From: Melioribacteraceae bacterium
GTDB lineage: Bacteria > Bacteroidota > Ignavibacteria > Ignavibacteriales > Melioribacteraceae
Direction: 5' to 3'
DNA length: 10,858 nucleotides
Assembly: GCA_027036655.1 (NCBI GenBank)
Contig: JALWEC010000272.1
Location: 1 to 10,858 of the forward strand
A program made the position numbers and the translations under genes. This document shows, piece after piece, positions 1 to 7,508 of this stretch. Numbering within the stretch: position 1 is the stretch's first letter; each line of letters begins with the position of its first letter. The notes under the pieces are model-generated. The model searched no databases, was not told the origin of the DNA, and saw only the letters and a program-made list of their open reading frames with translations.

Positions 1-34
1 TTTTTATATTTAAAACACGTTCAAAAATATGTGT

Positions 35-39
35 GGAGG
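35..39 (+). promoter_or_regulatory. Shine-Dalgarno site that sets the permease start
   Basis: GGAGG lies five bases before the GTG at 45. Because it overlaps the alternative GTG at 33, it argues for the shorter protein. Confidence 0.75.
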
Positions 40-44
40 AGTAT

Positions 45-1346
45 GTGATAAAAAGATACTTTAACTTTGAGGAACTTCAAACCGATTTCAAAACCGAAGT
101 AATCGGAGGGACGACAACATTTATCACTATGGCATATATTATTATCGTAAATCCCAAGATTCTCGAAGCAGCCGGAATGCCGTTCGGCGCGTCGATGGTC
201 GCCACAATTCTAACCGCATTTTTCGGCACTTTAACTATGGGACTTTACGCCAAGCGTCCTTTTGCAATTGCGCCCTACATGGGAGAAAATGCGTTTGTAG
301 CTTTTACCGTTGTAAAAGTTTTGGGATACAGCTGGCAAACGGCTCTCGGAGCGATATTTATAAGCGGAACTCTTTTTACCCTTTTAACCTTAACTAAAGT
401 TCGAAGCTGGATAGCCGATAACATTCCCGATCCGATAAAAATTTCATTTGCGGTGGGAATCGGATTGTTCTTAACATTTATCGGGCTTAACGATATGGGC
501 ATTGTTTCGCTTGGCGTTCCCGGCGCTCCGGTAAAACTGGGCGATTTGCGGAACGTTTCATCACTTCTCGGAGTTGTCAGTTTTCTGACAATCGGAATTT
601 TAATGATAAAGAAAGTTAAGTCGGCAATAATAATCGGCATTACTCTTGTAACGATTCTCGGAATCATTTTCGGCGTTGTTCCTTTACCTGCGTCGATAGT
701 TTCCGCTCCTCCTTCAATCAACGATGTTTTCTTAAAGTTGGATATTGCCGGCGCTTTAACATGGGGATTTCTCGCGGTAATTCTTACTGTTTTTATCGCC
801 GATTTAATCGACACAATGGGAACGCTTCTCGGCGCTTCCTACAAAGCGGGGCTGTTGGATGAAAATGGTAATTTGCCCGATATAGAGAAACCGATGCTGA
901 CCGACGCGCTAAGCACGGTAGCGGCTTCCCTGCTCGGAACAACCACCGCGGGAGTCTTTATCGAATCGGCTGCCGGAATTGAAGCGGGGGCGCGTTCCGG
1001 ATTCGCTTCGGTTGTTACCGCGCTTCTTTTCCTTGTCGCTCTTTTCTTTGCGCCCGTTCTTACTATTGTTCCGCCGTTTGCATACGGTTCGGCGCTTGTT
1101 GTAGTGGGACTGTTGATGATGTCCTCTATTTCGCAAATTGATTTTTCGGATTTGCCTGTCTCCATTCCTTCATTTGCAATAATTACTTTAATGAGTTTTA
1201 CCTATAATCTCGGTATCGGAATGACGGCGGGTTTTGTTCTTTACCCGATTACAATGGCCGTCGGAAAAAGGATTAAAGAAGTAAGCACCGGAATGTGGCT
1301 GCTTTTCTTTATCTCAATTCTGTTTTATATTTTTTATCCCTATTAA
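45..1346 (+). CDS. NCS2-family purine (xanthine/guanine/hypoxanthine) permease, AzgA type
   Basis: Integral inner-membrane transporter of the nucleobase:cation symporter-2 family, AzgA branch, which imports purine bases such as adenine, guanine or hypoxanthine with protons. The 433 residues are mostly hydrophobic segments, matching the 12-14 helices and usual length of the family. Family signatures are GGTTTFITMAYI at 21-32, APYMGENAF at 76-84 (most AzgA proteins have a PGMGLNA-like version), IADLIDTMGT at 251-260 and FIESAAGIEAGARSG at 305-319. The last two correspond to the half-helices carrying the acidic substrate-binding residues. A GTG at 33 gives a longer reading, but that codon overlaps the Shine-Dalgarno GGAGG at 35-39. 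The GTG at 45, five bases beyond it, is the better start. An acyl-CoA ligase follows after 43 nt. The exact purine transported cannot be read from the sequence. Confidence 0.93.
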   Translation: MIKRYFNFEELQTDFKTEVIGGTTTFITMAYIIIVNPKILEAAGMPFGASMVATILTAFFGTLTMGLYAKRPFAIAPYMGENAFVAFTVVKVLGYSWQTALGAIFISGTLFTLLTLTKVRSWIADNIPDPIKISFAVGIGLFLTFIGLNDMGIVSLGVPGAPVKLGDLRNVSSLLGVVSFLTIGILMIKKVKSAIIIGITLVTILGIIFGVVPLPASIVSAPPSINDVFLKLDIAGALTWGFLAVILTVFIADLIDTMGTLLGASYKAGLLDENGNLPDIEKPMLTDALSTVAASLLGTTTAGVFIESAAGIEAGARSGFASVVTALLFLVALFFAPVLTIVPPFAYGSALVVVGLLMMSSISQIDFSDLPVSIPSFAIITLMSFTYNLGIGMTAGFVLYPITMAVGKRIKEVSTGMWLLFFISILFYIFYPY

Positions 1347-1389
1347 TTTCGCGGGGATAACAGATTTTTAACTTAATTAGGAGGTTACA

Positions 1390-3036
1390 ATGAACGCGTC
1401 CGTTTTTCCCGATTATTCCTACGATTATCAGTTGATAATCAAGCACCTGCTCGACCGTACGATTGAGTGGTCGCCCAACCAGGAAATTATCTATCGTGAT
1501 AAGTTTTCCTACAATTATCTTGAGCTGAACAAGCGCATTAAGAAACTGTCAAATCTTTACAAAAAACTCGGAGTTCAAAAAGGAGACGTGGTGGCGGTAA
1601 TGGATTGGGACAGCCACAGATATTTGGAACATTATTTTGCCGTGCCGATGATTGGCGCAATTCTGCACACTGTAAATATCCGTCTTTCGCCCGATCAAAT
1701 GCTTTATACTATTAATCATGCGGAAGATAAAATATTGGTGGTTCATAAGGATTTTATGCCGCTGATTAAAACCATTGCTCCGAATTTTGATACTGTAAAA
1801 CATATTATTTATATCGGCGATGGCGACGATGAATTTGCCCCTGATGTGGAAACATACGGAGAATATGAAAATTTGATCGCGGATGAGAGCGACGAGTATG
1901 ATTTTCCCGACTTTGATGAAGATACTGTTGCAACTCTGTTTTACACAACGGGAACCACGGGTAACCCGAAAGGAGTTTTTTTCTCGCACAGACAAATCGT
2001 ACTTCACACAATTTCTGTAATGGCTTCATTAAGCGCTTACGGTAAACCTGTGGAATTCACTTACAAAGATGTTTATATGCCTCTTACTCCGATGTTTCAT
2101 GTTCACGCGTGGGGAATTCCCTACATTGCCACTTGGCTCGGAGTTAAGCAGATTTACCCGGGAAGATACGACGAAATGATTGTTAAATTACTGCTGCAGC
2201 ATAAAGTAACTATGTCGCACTGCGTCCCGACAATTTTGCAGATGATTGTCGGAAATCCGGCAACGGAGCAGTTTGATTTTTCAAATTGGAAAGTTGTTAT
2301 CGGAGGTTCTGCGCTTTCGCGCGGTTTGGCGGAAATGGCGCAAAAAAGGAAAATAAAAGTTATGACCGGCTATGGGATGTCGGAAACGGCTCCGGTGCTT
2401 ACGCTCGCACAATTTAAACCGGATGTTGATGAAATATCCCCGGAAGAAGAAATTGAAACCGTTACGAAAACAGGATTCCCGATTCCGTTTGTGAAGATGA
2501 AGATTATCGATGAAGCGGGGAAAGAACAAGCGAAAGGAAAAGTGGGGGAAATTGTTGTCCGTTCTCCATGGCTTACAAAGGGTTATTTTAAATCGGAAAA
2601 GAACTCGGAAGAATTATGGAACGGCGGTTGGCTGCACACCGGAGATATTGCTTACAAAGACGAAGAAGGTTATTTTAAGATTACGGACAGACTTAAGGAT
2701 GTAATAAAAACCGGCGGCGAGTGGATTTCCTCGCTCGAGCTTGAAAGCTATCTCAGCCGGTGCGAGTTTGTAAAACAAGTCGCCGTTATCGGCGTTCCGG
2801 ATGAGAAATGGGGAGAAAGACCCGTGGCTTATATTTCGCTTAAAAAGGATGTTGAACAAAGTGAGGTTGATGCAGCATGCAGAGCAAATATTCAGACTTT
2901 CGTTGATTCGGGGCGACTTGAAAAGTGGGCTATTCCCGATAAGTTTATTATTGTCGATGAAATTCCGAAAACAAGCGTCGGAAAGCTGGATAAGAAACTG
3001 CTGAGGAAACTTTACGCGGAAAAATTCTCCGGTTAG
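1390..3036 (+). CDS. AMP-forming fatty acyl-CoA ligase (AlkK/FadD-like)
   Basis: Member of the ANL adenylate-forming superfamily. It probably activates a medium- or long-chain fatty acid with ATP and then CoA for beta-oxidation or lipid synthesis. The 548 residues contain the full motif set: P-loop YTTGTTGNPKG at 185-195, the HVHAWG segment at 237-242, GYGMSET at 327-333, GWLHTGD at 413-419, hinge-region DRLKDVIKTGGEWIS at 433-447, and PKTSVGK at 526-532 ending in the catalytic lysine K532. No signal peptide or membrane segment is visible, so it is probably cytoplasmic. AGGAGG at 1379-1384 lies five bases before the ATG and supports this start. It sits 43 nt after the purine permease with no terminator between them, so co-transcription is possible, though no functional link is obvious. 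Chain-length preference cannot be determined here. Related enzymes include AlkK-type medium-chain and DMSP or aryl acid-CoA ligases. Confidence 0.9.
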   Translation: MNASVFPDYSYDYQLIIKHLLDRTIEWSPNQEIIYRDKFSYNYLELNKRIKKLSNLYKKLGVQKGDVVAVMDWDSHRYLEHYFAVPMIGAILHTVNIRLSPDQMLYTINHAEDKILVVHKDFMPLIKTIAPNFDTVKHIIYIGDGDDEFAPDVETYGEYENLIADESDEYDFPDFDEDTVATLFYTTGTTGNPKGVFFSHRQIVLHTISVMASLSAYGKPVEFTYKDVYMPLTPMFHVHAWGIPYIATWLGVKQIYPGRYDEMIVKLLLQHKVTMSHCVPTILQMIVGNPATEQFDFSNWKVVIGGSALSRGLAEMAQKRKIKVMTGYGMSETAPVLTLAQFKPDVDEISPEEEIETVTKTGFPIPFVKMKIIDEAGKEQAKGKVGEIVVRSPWLTKGYFKSEKNSEELWNGGWLHTGDIAYKDEEGYFKITDRLKDVIKTGGEWISSLELESYLSRCEFVKQVAVIGVPDEKWGERPVAYISLKKDVEQSEVDAACRANIQTFVDSGRLEKWAIPDKFIIVDEIPKTSVGKLDKKLLRKLYAEKFSG

Positions 3037-3073
3037 TTTTTTGTTTTAACTTTTAAGATTTTGCTCGTTTTTG

Positions 3074-3106
3074 AAACATCCGAGGTTTTCAAAACCTCGG
3101 ATGTTT
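3074..3106. terminator. Perfect 16-1-16 palindrome between convergent genes, possible bidirectional terminator
   Basis: Left arm AAACATCCGAGGTTTT and right arm AAAACCTCGGATGTTT are exact reverse complements around a single C at 3090. The RNA from either strand would fold into a stem of about 15 bp. It begins 38 nt after the acyl-CoA ligase stop and lies about 150 nt beyond the Rrf2 gene stop on the other strand, the expected place for a shared terminator. The T-run after the stem is short (TTTTG on +), so it is not a textbook intrinsic terminator. It could instead be a dispersed palindromic repeat. Confidence 0.5.
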
Positions 3107-3252
3107 TGAAATTAGGTCTGAAATTGCTTGAGCTTACAGCTTTATTTCCAGTTAGACAAAAAAATAATCTCTGAAACCCTTATCAACAAGGAACTTTAGA
3201 GTATTTGGAAAAATATTTTGCCACAAATAACACGAATATTACTGATAAGCGC
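3107..3252. other. Non-coding stretch between the palindrome and the Rrf2 gene
   Basis: No supportable gene on either strand. The segment at 3220-3240 (CCACAAATAACACGAATATT and neighbours) has the look of a degenerate intergenic repeat, but only one copy is present here. No convincing T-tract terminator follows the Rrf2 gene in this stretch. Confidence 0.4.
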
Positions 3253-3708
3253 CTAAAGCTCACGCTCGATTTTTTCCGGCTTAAGCGGAATAGATGATGT
3301 GGTTAAATCCCTAAGAGTAATATCGAGAAGAACTCCATCCAGCGTCTGCTGAAGAAATTCCCAAAGCTTTCTTACTTTACAATTCTTGGTGTGGATACAA
3401 GTCTCGCTTAAACCGGAATATTTTTTACAAGTGTCCTCCTCATAAAGTTTTCCCCCGAGGGTTTTGAGCACATTGCCGATATTAATTTCTTCCGGCGGAC
3501 GGGCAAGGGAATATCCGCCCAAGTGCCCCCGTTCGCTTACGAGAAATCCTCCGAGACGAAGTTCTCTTAAAATTTTTGCAATCGTATGCTCCGGTATTTT
3601 TTCTTTTCGGCTGATTTCGGGAATAGTTAAACTTTTGTTCTTGTCAAACGCGTCGCAAAAATTCATCAGGCAGCGCAAACCGTATTCTTCGGCTGAACTG
3701 AATTTCAT
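3253..3708 (-). CDS. Rrf2-family transcriptional regulator, likely Fe-S sensing (IscR/SufR-like)
   Basis: DNA-binding regulator of 151 residues, the usual Rrf2 length. The N-terminal part (about 1-70) is a winged helix-turn-helix beginning MKFSSAEEYGLRCL and ending in the family wing signature GHLGGYSLARP at 61-71. Three cysteines follow at C94, C104 and C110 (CX9CX5C), matching the Rrf2 cluster-binding region; the helical segment at 111-135 would serve dimerisation. Members with these cysteines bind a [2Fe-2S] or similar cluster and change DNA binding with cluster occupancy. It is the last gene of the suf operon, one base after the sufT stop, so it is very probably co-transcribed. I infer feedback control of the operon. 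An NO or redox sensor with other targets remains possible. The SD is weak (GGGG-like, in the end of sufT). Confidence 0.88.
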   Translation of the reverse strand: MKFSSAEEYGLRCLMNFCDAFDKNKSLTIPEISRKEKIPEHTIAKILRELRLGGFLVSERGHLGGYSLARPPEEINIGNVLKTLGGKLYEEDTCKKYSGLSETCIHTKNCKVRKLWEFLQQTLDGVLLDITLRDLTTSSIPLKPEKIEREL

Positions 3709-3709
3709 T

Positions 3710-4030
3710 TTACATATACCCCAAAAGTAATTTGGCTTCGTCGCTCATCATATCGATATTCCACGGCGGGTCCCAAACAAGCTCAAGCGAAACGCCCCTT
3801 AAACTCGGAAGCGCCATTAAACGCTCCTTAACCTGCATCGGCAGCGTTTCCGCAACGGGACAGTTGGGAGCAGTGAGCGTCATTTTTACGTAAACGATTC
3901 CGTCGTCGTCAACATTTATTTCATAAATCATTCCCAAATCAAAAATATTAACGGGAATTTCAGGATCGTAAATAGTTTTTAATTCCTCGATTACTTCGTT
4001 TTCAATTTTCTGCTTATCTACTTTTTCCAT
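3710..4030 (-). CDS. sufT: SufT, MIP18/DUF59 Fe-S cluster maturation factor
   Basis: Small cytoplasmic protein of 106 residues belonging to the MIP18/DUF59 family, whose bacterial members (SufT, YitW) help load Fe-S clusters onto target proteins. Diagnostic motifs are YDPEIPVNIFDLGMIYEI at 21-38, MTLTAPNCPVAETLP at 50-64 with the conserved C57, and the C-terminal WDPPW at 86-90. The close relative PaaD of phenylacetate oxidation shares this fold, but the position directly after sufS and before an Rrf2 regulator identifies it as the SUF accessory factor. The start ATG is 6 nt beyond the sufS stop. The Shine-Dalgarno AGGA at 4035-4038 overlaps the sufS stop codon, suggesting translational coupling. 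Confidence 0.92.
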   Translation of the reverse strand: MEKVDKQKIENEVIEELKTIYDPEIPVNIFDLGMIYEINVDDDGIVYVKMTLTAPNCPVAETLPMQVKERLMALPSLRGVSLELVWDPPWNIDMMSDEAKLLLGYM

Positions 4031-4036
4031 TTTATC

Positions 4037-5275
4037 CTATTTCAACATTTTTAAGATTTTATCAAACTGCTCAAAAAAGTTATTTAACTCTTCCTTCGTA
4101 TTGTAAAACGCAAGGGAAATCCGGGTAGTTCCCGAAACATTAAAATGCCTCATCGTGGGCTGCGTACAATGATGTCCCGTGCGAACGTCAATGTTTTTAG
4201 TATCAAGCAGCGTTCCGATATCGTAATGATGAACGCCCTCGACTACAAAGGAAAAAATCGGCGCTCTATTTTCGGCACGTCCCAAAACTTTAACATTTTT
4301 AAAATTAGCAAAACCTTCCAGTCCGGATGCCGTCAATTCATCTTCGTGTGCTTTCATTTTATCAAAATCAAGAGCGGTAAAATAATCGATTGCGGCGCCG
4401 AGTCCCAAAGCGCCGGAGATATTCGGAGTTCCCGCTTCGAACTTGTAAGGAAGCTCGTTAAATGTCGATTTTTCAAATGTAACCTGATCAATCATTTCTC
4501 CGCCGCCCTGATAAGGAGGAAGTTCTTCCAACAACTCTCTCCGTCCGTATAAAACTCCGATTCCCGTCGGCGCAAAAACTTTATGACCGGAAAACGCGTA
4601 AAAATCGCATCCCAGGTTTTGAACATCAACCTTTACGTGCGAAACAGCCTGCGCTCCGTCAATCAGAGTTAATATATTGTGTTTCTTAGCGATATCAATC
4701 ACCGACTTAACATCGTTAATCGTTCCAAGCGTGTTGGAGACGTGAACAACTGAAATCAGCGCGGTTTTCTCGGAAATTAAATTTTCTAGTTCATTAATTT
4801 TTAATTCCCCGTTTTCGTCAAACGGAAGAACTTTAAGCGTAATCTTTTTCCCTACGCAGGTTATTTGCCATGGAACAATGTTGGAATGGTGTTCCATTTC
4901 CGAAACAATTATTTCGTCGCCCTCTTTCAATTTTCCAGCGCGGCATAATATTTCAGCCGCAAGGTTAATTGATTCGGTCGTTCCGCGAGTAAAAATAATT
5001 TCGGCAATTGATTCGGCGTTAATGAATTTGCGTACCGTTTCCCTCGCTTGTTCGTAAGAATCAGTAGCTCTGGAACTTAGTTTGTAAACTCCGCGGTGCA
5101 CGTTTGCGTTTTCGCTTTTGTAGTAATCTGAAATCCTCTCGATTACTTTTAACGGTTTTTGTGTTGTAGCTCCGTTATCAAAATAGGTAATAGGTTTTCC
5201 GTTTTCCTTTGTCAGCAAAACCGGGAAATCTTTTCGAATCTTTTCAATATTAAAATCAATTTCCGGCGTTTCCAT
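4037..5275 (-). CDS. sufS: SufS cysteine desulfurase
   Basis: PLP-dependent cysteine desulfurase (class V aminotransferase fold, NifS/SufS group II) that converts cysteine to alanine and carries the sulfur as a persulfide for the SufBCD scaffold. The protein is 412 residues from the chosen start, normal for SufS. Visible residues are EMEHHSN at 126-132, DGAQA at 206-210 (cofactor-binding Asp and Gln), SGHK at 229-232 with Schiff-base lysine K232, and RTGHHC at 365-370 with the active-site cysteine C370. The reading frame extends upstream to a TTG at 5287, but the ATG at 5275 follows GAGGAA (5280-5285) at a proper distance. It lies one base after the sufD stop, so translation is probably coupled. 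No SufE or SufU partner gene is present in this cluster. Confidence 0.95.
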   Translation of the reverse strand: METPEIDFNIEKIRKDFPVLLTKENGKPITYFDNGATTQKPLKVIERISDYYKSENANVHRGVYKLSSRATDSYEQARETVRKFINAESIAEIIFTRGTTESINLAAEILCRAGKLKEGDEIIVSEMEHHSNIVPWQITCVGKKITLKVLPFDENGELKINELENLISEKTALISVVHVSNTLGTINDVKSVIDIAKKHNILTLIDGAQAVSHVKVDVQNLGCDFYAFSGHKVFAPTGIGVLYGRRELLEELPPYQGGGEMIDQVTFEKSTFNELPYKFEAGTPNISGALGLGAAIDYFTALDFDKMKAHEDELTASGLEGFANFKNVKVLGRAENRAPIFSFVVEGVHHYDIGTLLDTKNIDVRTGHHCTQPTMRHFNVSGTTRISLAFYNTKEELNNFFEQFDKILKMLK

Positions 5276-5276
5276 T

Positions 5277-6596
5277 TTATTCCTCAATCGTATTAAAAAT
5301 TCTATTGTTAATATTTTCCTTTACAACATCGAGTTTGATAGGCTCAAGGAAGTCGTTTGCGAATGCTTTAATAAGCATGGACCTTGCGGCTTCCGGCGAG
5401 ATGCCTCTTGAAATAATGTAGAACAAAGCTTCTTTATCCAATTGCCCGACGGTTGCGCCGTGCGTACATTTAACATCGTCGGCGTAAATTTCGAGCTGCG
5501 GTTTTGTGTCTATTCTCGCTTTATCGGAAAGAAGAATCGTTTTATTCGACTGGAAAGCATTTGTTTTCTGCGAATCTTTCCGCACAAGAATTCTTCCGCC
5601 GAAAACCGCTTTCGCTTCATCTTCCAAAATTCCTTTGTAGATTTCATTGCTGAAACAATTGGGCTTGGCGTGATCTATAAACGTGTGATTATCGATATGA
5701 CGCTTTTCTTTTACGATATAAAAGCCGTAAAAATGGGCTTCGATATTTTCACCGTCAAGCTCCGCGTTTAGATTATTCCGCACTAATTTTCCGCTTTGAG
5801 TTAAAACAAAATGGTTAAGCGACGCGCTATCTTTCAGTTGCATCTTGGTTGTTCCGATTCTGTACGAGTCGTTATTTTCCGCTTGAACTTCGAGGAAAGT
5901 AATGTGCGCGTTTTTATCGCCGAATATTTCCGTTATGGAATTGGTAAAGTATGTTTCGGCAACGGAAGAGGAATAATCGGTAAAAATATTTACTTCGGAG
6001 TTTTCTTCGGCAACAATCAAGTTGCGCGGTGAAATCATTTTCCCGCCTGCGTTATCTGCTACAAAAACAACTTCGACCGGAAGTTCAAGAATTACATTTT
6101 TGGGAATGTAAATGAAAAGTCCGTCGGAAGCAAAAGATTCGTTTAACAATTCAAATGCGTTTTGATTGACAAGCGTTTTACCGTAATATTTTTTAACGAT
6201 TTTCGGAATTTCCTCAGAGGCTTTTTTCAGACTGCCGATAAAAACATTCTCCGGAAGTTTTTTTATGTCGGAAAATTGTTCGTTGAAAAATCCGTTAACA
6301 AAAACAACTTTATGAGCTTCCAATCCGGAATAAAAACCGGTTTTGATTTTTCCTTCAAGAGTTTTTTCCGAAGAATCGTTTTTCGTCATAGGTAAAAATC
6401 CCGCTTTTAAAATCGGAGAAACATTTGTAAATCTCCAATCTTCATCTTTTGTGGTGGGAAAACTTATCTTTTCCAACTTACCGAGCGCGGCTTCCGATTC
6501 GGTTGCAAAGAAGGAATTATACGAACTGTTCATCCGCTTAACCCAATCGGCGTAAAGTCCGGAATACTTAAAATCTGTTTTCAATTCATTTTTCAT
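5277..6596 (-). CDS. sufD: SufD, Fe-S assembly scaffold subunit
   Basis: Beta-helix subunit of the cytoplasmic SufBC2D complex, in which SufB and SufD form a heterodimer over two SufC ATPases and nascent clusters are assembled at the SufB-SufD interface. The protein is 439 residues, within the SufD range. The C-terminal core carries the signature VKCTHGATVGQLDKEALFY; by alignment from memory, H379 corresponds to E. coli SufD His360, implicated in cluster assembly, and C377 to Cys358. DEDWRFTNVSP at 51-61 is the typical N-terminal SufD segment. Starts are possible at TTG 6617, ATG 6599 and ATG 6596. I chose 6596 because GAGG at 6602-6605, which overlaps the sufC stop, sits five bases before it. 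The sufC to sufD distance is only 7 nt. Confidence 0.94.
   Translation of the reverse strand: MKNELKTDFKYSGLYADWVKRMNSSYNSFFATESEAALGKLEKISFPTTKDEDWRFTNVSPILKAGFLPMTKNDSSEKTLEGKIKTGFYSGLEAHKVVFVNGFFNEQFSDIKKLPENVFIGSLKKASEEIPKIVKKYYGKTLVNQNAFELLNESFASDGLFIYIPKNVILELPVEVVFVADNAGGKMISPRNLIVAEENSEVNIFTDYSSSVAETYFTNSITEIFGDKNAHITFLEVQAENNDSYRIGTTKMQLKDSASLNHFVLTQSGKLVRNNLNAELDGENIEAHFYGFYIVKEKRHIDNHTFIDHAKPNCFSNEIYKGILEDEAKAVFGGRILVRKDSQKTNAFQSNKTILLSDKARIDTKPQLEIYADDVKCTHGATVGQLDKEALFYIISRGISPEAARSMLIKAFANDFLEPIKLDVVKENINNRIFNTIEE
5280..5285 (-). promoter_or_regulatory. Shine-Dalgarno site for sufS inside the end of sufD
   Basis: GAGGAA forms the last two sense codons of sufD (Glu-Glu) and also precedes the sufS ATG at 5275. 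This favours that ATG over the in-frame TTG at 5287. Confidence 0.7.
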
Positions 6597-6601
6597 CATA
6601 T

Positions 6602-6605
6602 CCTC
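6602..6605 (-). promoter_or_regulatory. Shine-Dalgarno site for sufD overlapping the sufC stop codon
   Basis: GAGG shares bases with the sufC TGA. It is five bases from the ATG at 6596 but only two from the ATG at 6599, so the second ATG is the better start. Confidence 0.65.
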
Positions 6606-7362
6606 ACACCGCTTCAACTTCGTCGGTTTTCAACCAGTCGTAACCTTTTTCCTCAAGCTCCAAAGCCAGCTCTTTTCCTCCCGATTTTATAATTCTTCCT
6701 TTGTAAAGAACATGCACAAAGTCGGGAACGATGTAATCAAGCAAACGCTGATAATGCGTTACGACAATTGTGGCGTTTTCGGGAGAACGAAAATAGTTAA
6801 CGCCCTTCGATACAATCTTCAGCGCGTCAATATCAAGTCCCGAATCGGTTTCGTCGAGAATAGCAAGTTTCGGATTAAGCATCAAGAGCTGCAGAATTTC
6901 ATTTCGCTTCTTCTCGCCGCCGGAAAATCCTTCGTTAACAGCGCGACTGATAAGTTTGTTATCCATATCAAGGAGAGCCGCTTTTTCCCGAATCAAGGCA
7001 AGAAATTCCTTAGCGCTGATTTCCGGTTCGTTTCTGTATTTTCTGATTGAATCGATTGCCGTTTTCAAAAATGTTGAATTAGTTACGCCCGGAATTTCCA
7101 CGGGGTATTGAAACGCAAGAAAAATTCCTTCGCAAGCTCTTTCTTCCGGCGCTAATTCCAGCAAATTCTTCCCGTTAAAAATCACTTCGCCTTCGGTTAC
7201 TTCGTAAGCTTCATTTCCCGCAAGCACATTTGCCAGCGTACTTTTTCCTGAGCCGTTCGGTCCCATAATTGCGTGAACTTCCCCCGCGTTAACCTGCAGA
7301 TTCAATCCTTTTAAGATTTCGTTACCCGCAACTTTAGCATGTAAATTTTTAATTGTTATCAT
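6604..7362 (-). CDS. sufC: SufC, ABC-type ATPase of the SUF complex
   Basis: Cytoplasmic ABC ATPase of 252 residues that drives conformational change in SufB-SufD during Fe-S cluster assembly; it is not a transporter subunit. Motifs in order: Walker [10 protein letters not shown] at 34-42, Q-loop Q85 in [11 protein letters not shown], signature [11 protein letters not shown] at 146-156, Walker B LAILDE at 167-172 with the D-loop TDSGLDIDA after it, and switch histidine H203 in [21 protein letters not shown] and [12 protein letters not shown] are specific to SufC among ABC ATPases. An in-frame ATG at 7380 would add six residues, but AAGGAA at 7368-7373 points to the ATG at 7362, giving the family-typical N-terminus MITIKNLHA. 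It is separated from sufB by 146 nt, the only real gap in the operon. Confidence 0.96.
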   Translation of the reverse strand: MITIKNLHAKVAGNEILKGLNLQVNAGEVHAIMGPNGSGKSTLANVLAGNEAYEVTEGEVIFNGKNLLELAPEERACEGIFLAFQYPVEIPGVTNSTFLKTAIDSIRKYRNEPEISAKEFLALIREKAALLDMDNKLISRAVNEGFSGGEKKRNEILQLLMLNPKLAILDETDSGLDIDALKIVSKGVNYFRSPENATIVVTHYQRLLDYIVPDFVHVLYKGRIIKSGGKELALELEEKGYDWLKTDEVEAV

Positions 7363-7367
7363 TTTAT

Positions 7368-7373
7368 TTCCTT
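7368..7373 (-). promoter_or_regulatory. Shine-Dalgarno site for sufC
   Basis: AAGGAA lies five bases before the ATG at 7362. It overlaps the first codons of the longer reading from 7380, which argues for the shorter SufC. Confidence 0.7.
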
Positions 7374-7415
7374 TTTTCATTTATCTTTCATTTCTCTACT
7401 TCGTTATGATTACCG

Positions 7416-7459
7416 GTTCTGAGATTCTTCATTTCGCTTCGCTTCATTCAGAATGACAC
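7416..7459. repeat. Probable dispersed intergenic repeat unit between sufB and sufC
   Basis: The segment has TTCTGA (7417-7422) and TCAGAA (7448-7453) as inverted ends around an internal direct repeat TTCGCTTCGCTTC. On the - strand it reads GTCATTCTGAATGAAGCGAAG and onward. I recall similar sequences as multi-copy intergenic repeats in FCB-group genomes, but this is memory, not a search, and only one copy is in the window. It would be transcribed within the suf mRNA. Confidence 0.45.
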
Positions 7460-7508
7460 ACTTCTAAGTATGAAAAACTTTCTTTTCATTCATAATTCTT
7501 AATCCGCC

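Noticed and set aside
275..814. 179-codon open frame on the - strand inside the permease gene
   Set aside because: It lies wholly antisense to a gene with clear NCS2 motifs, has no ribosome binding site of note and shows no recognisable domain. It is a shadow of the coding strand's codon pattern.
1549..2007. 152-codon open frame antisense to the acyl-CoA ligase
   Set aside because: Antisense to a conserved enzyme, with a composition rich in basic and Ile/Phe residues typical of shadow frames and no domain signature.
4145..4552. 135-codon + strand frame inside sufS
   Set aside because: Fully antisense to sufS motifs including the active-site region, with no independent support.
5277..6617. 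Longer sufD, sufS and sufC readings from TTG 6617, TTG 5287 and ATG 7380
   Set aside because: Each longer start overlaps the previous gene or the Shine-Dalgarno site of a better-placed downstream ATG, and the shorter proteins match family N-termini.
7470..7489. ATGAAAA/TTTTCAT hairpin after sufB as a possible terminator
   Set aside because: The stem is nearly all A/T with no following T-tract, and the genes downstream belong to the same operon, so termination here is unlikely.
7464..7493. Nine-codon - strand frame (MNEKKVFHT) between sufB and sufC
   Set aside because: Too short, without a ribosome binding site, and coincides with a weak A/T hairpin. It is not a credible leader peptide.
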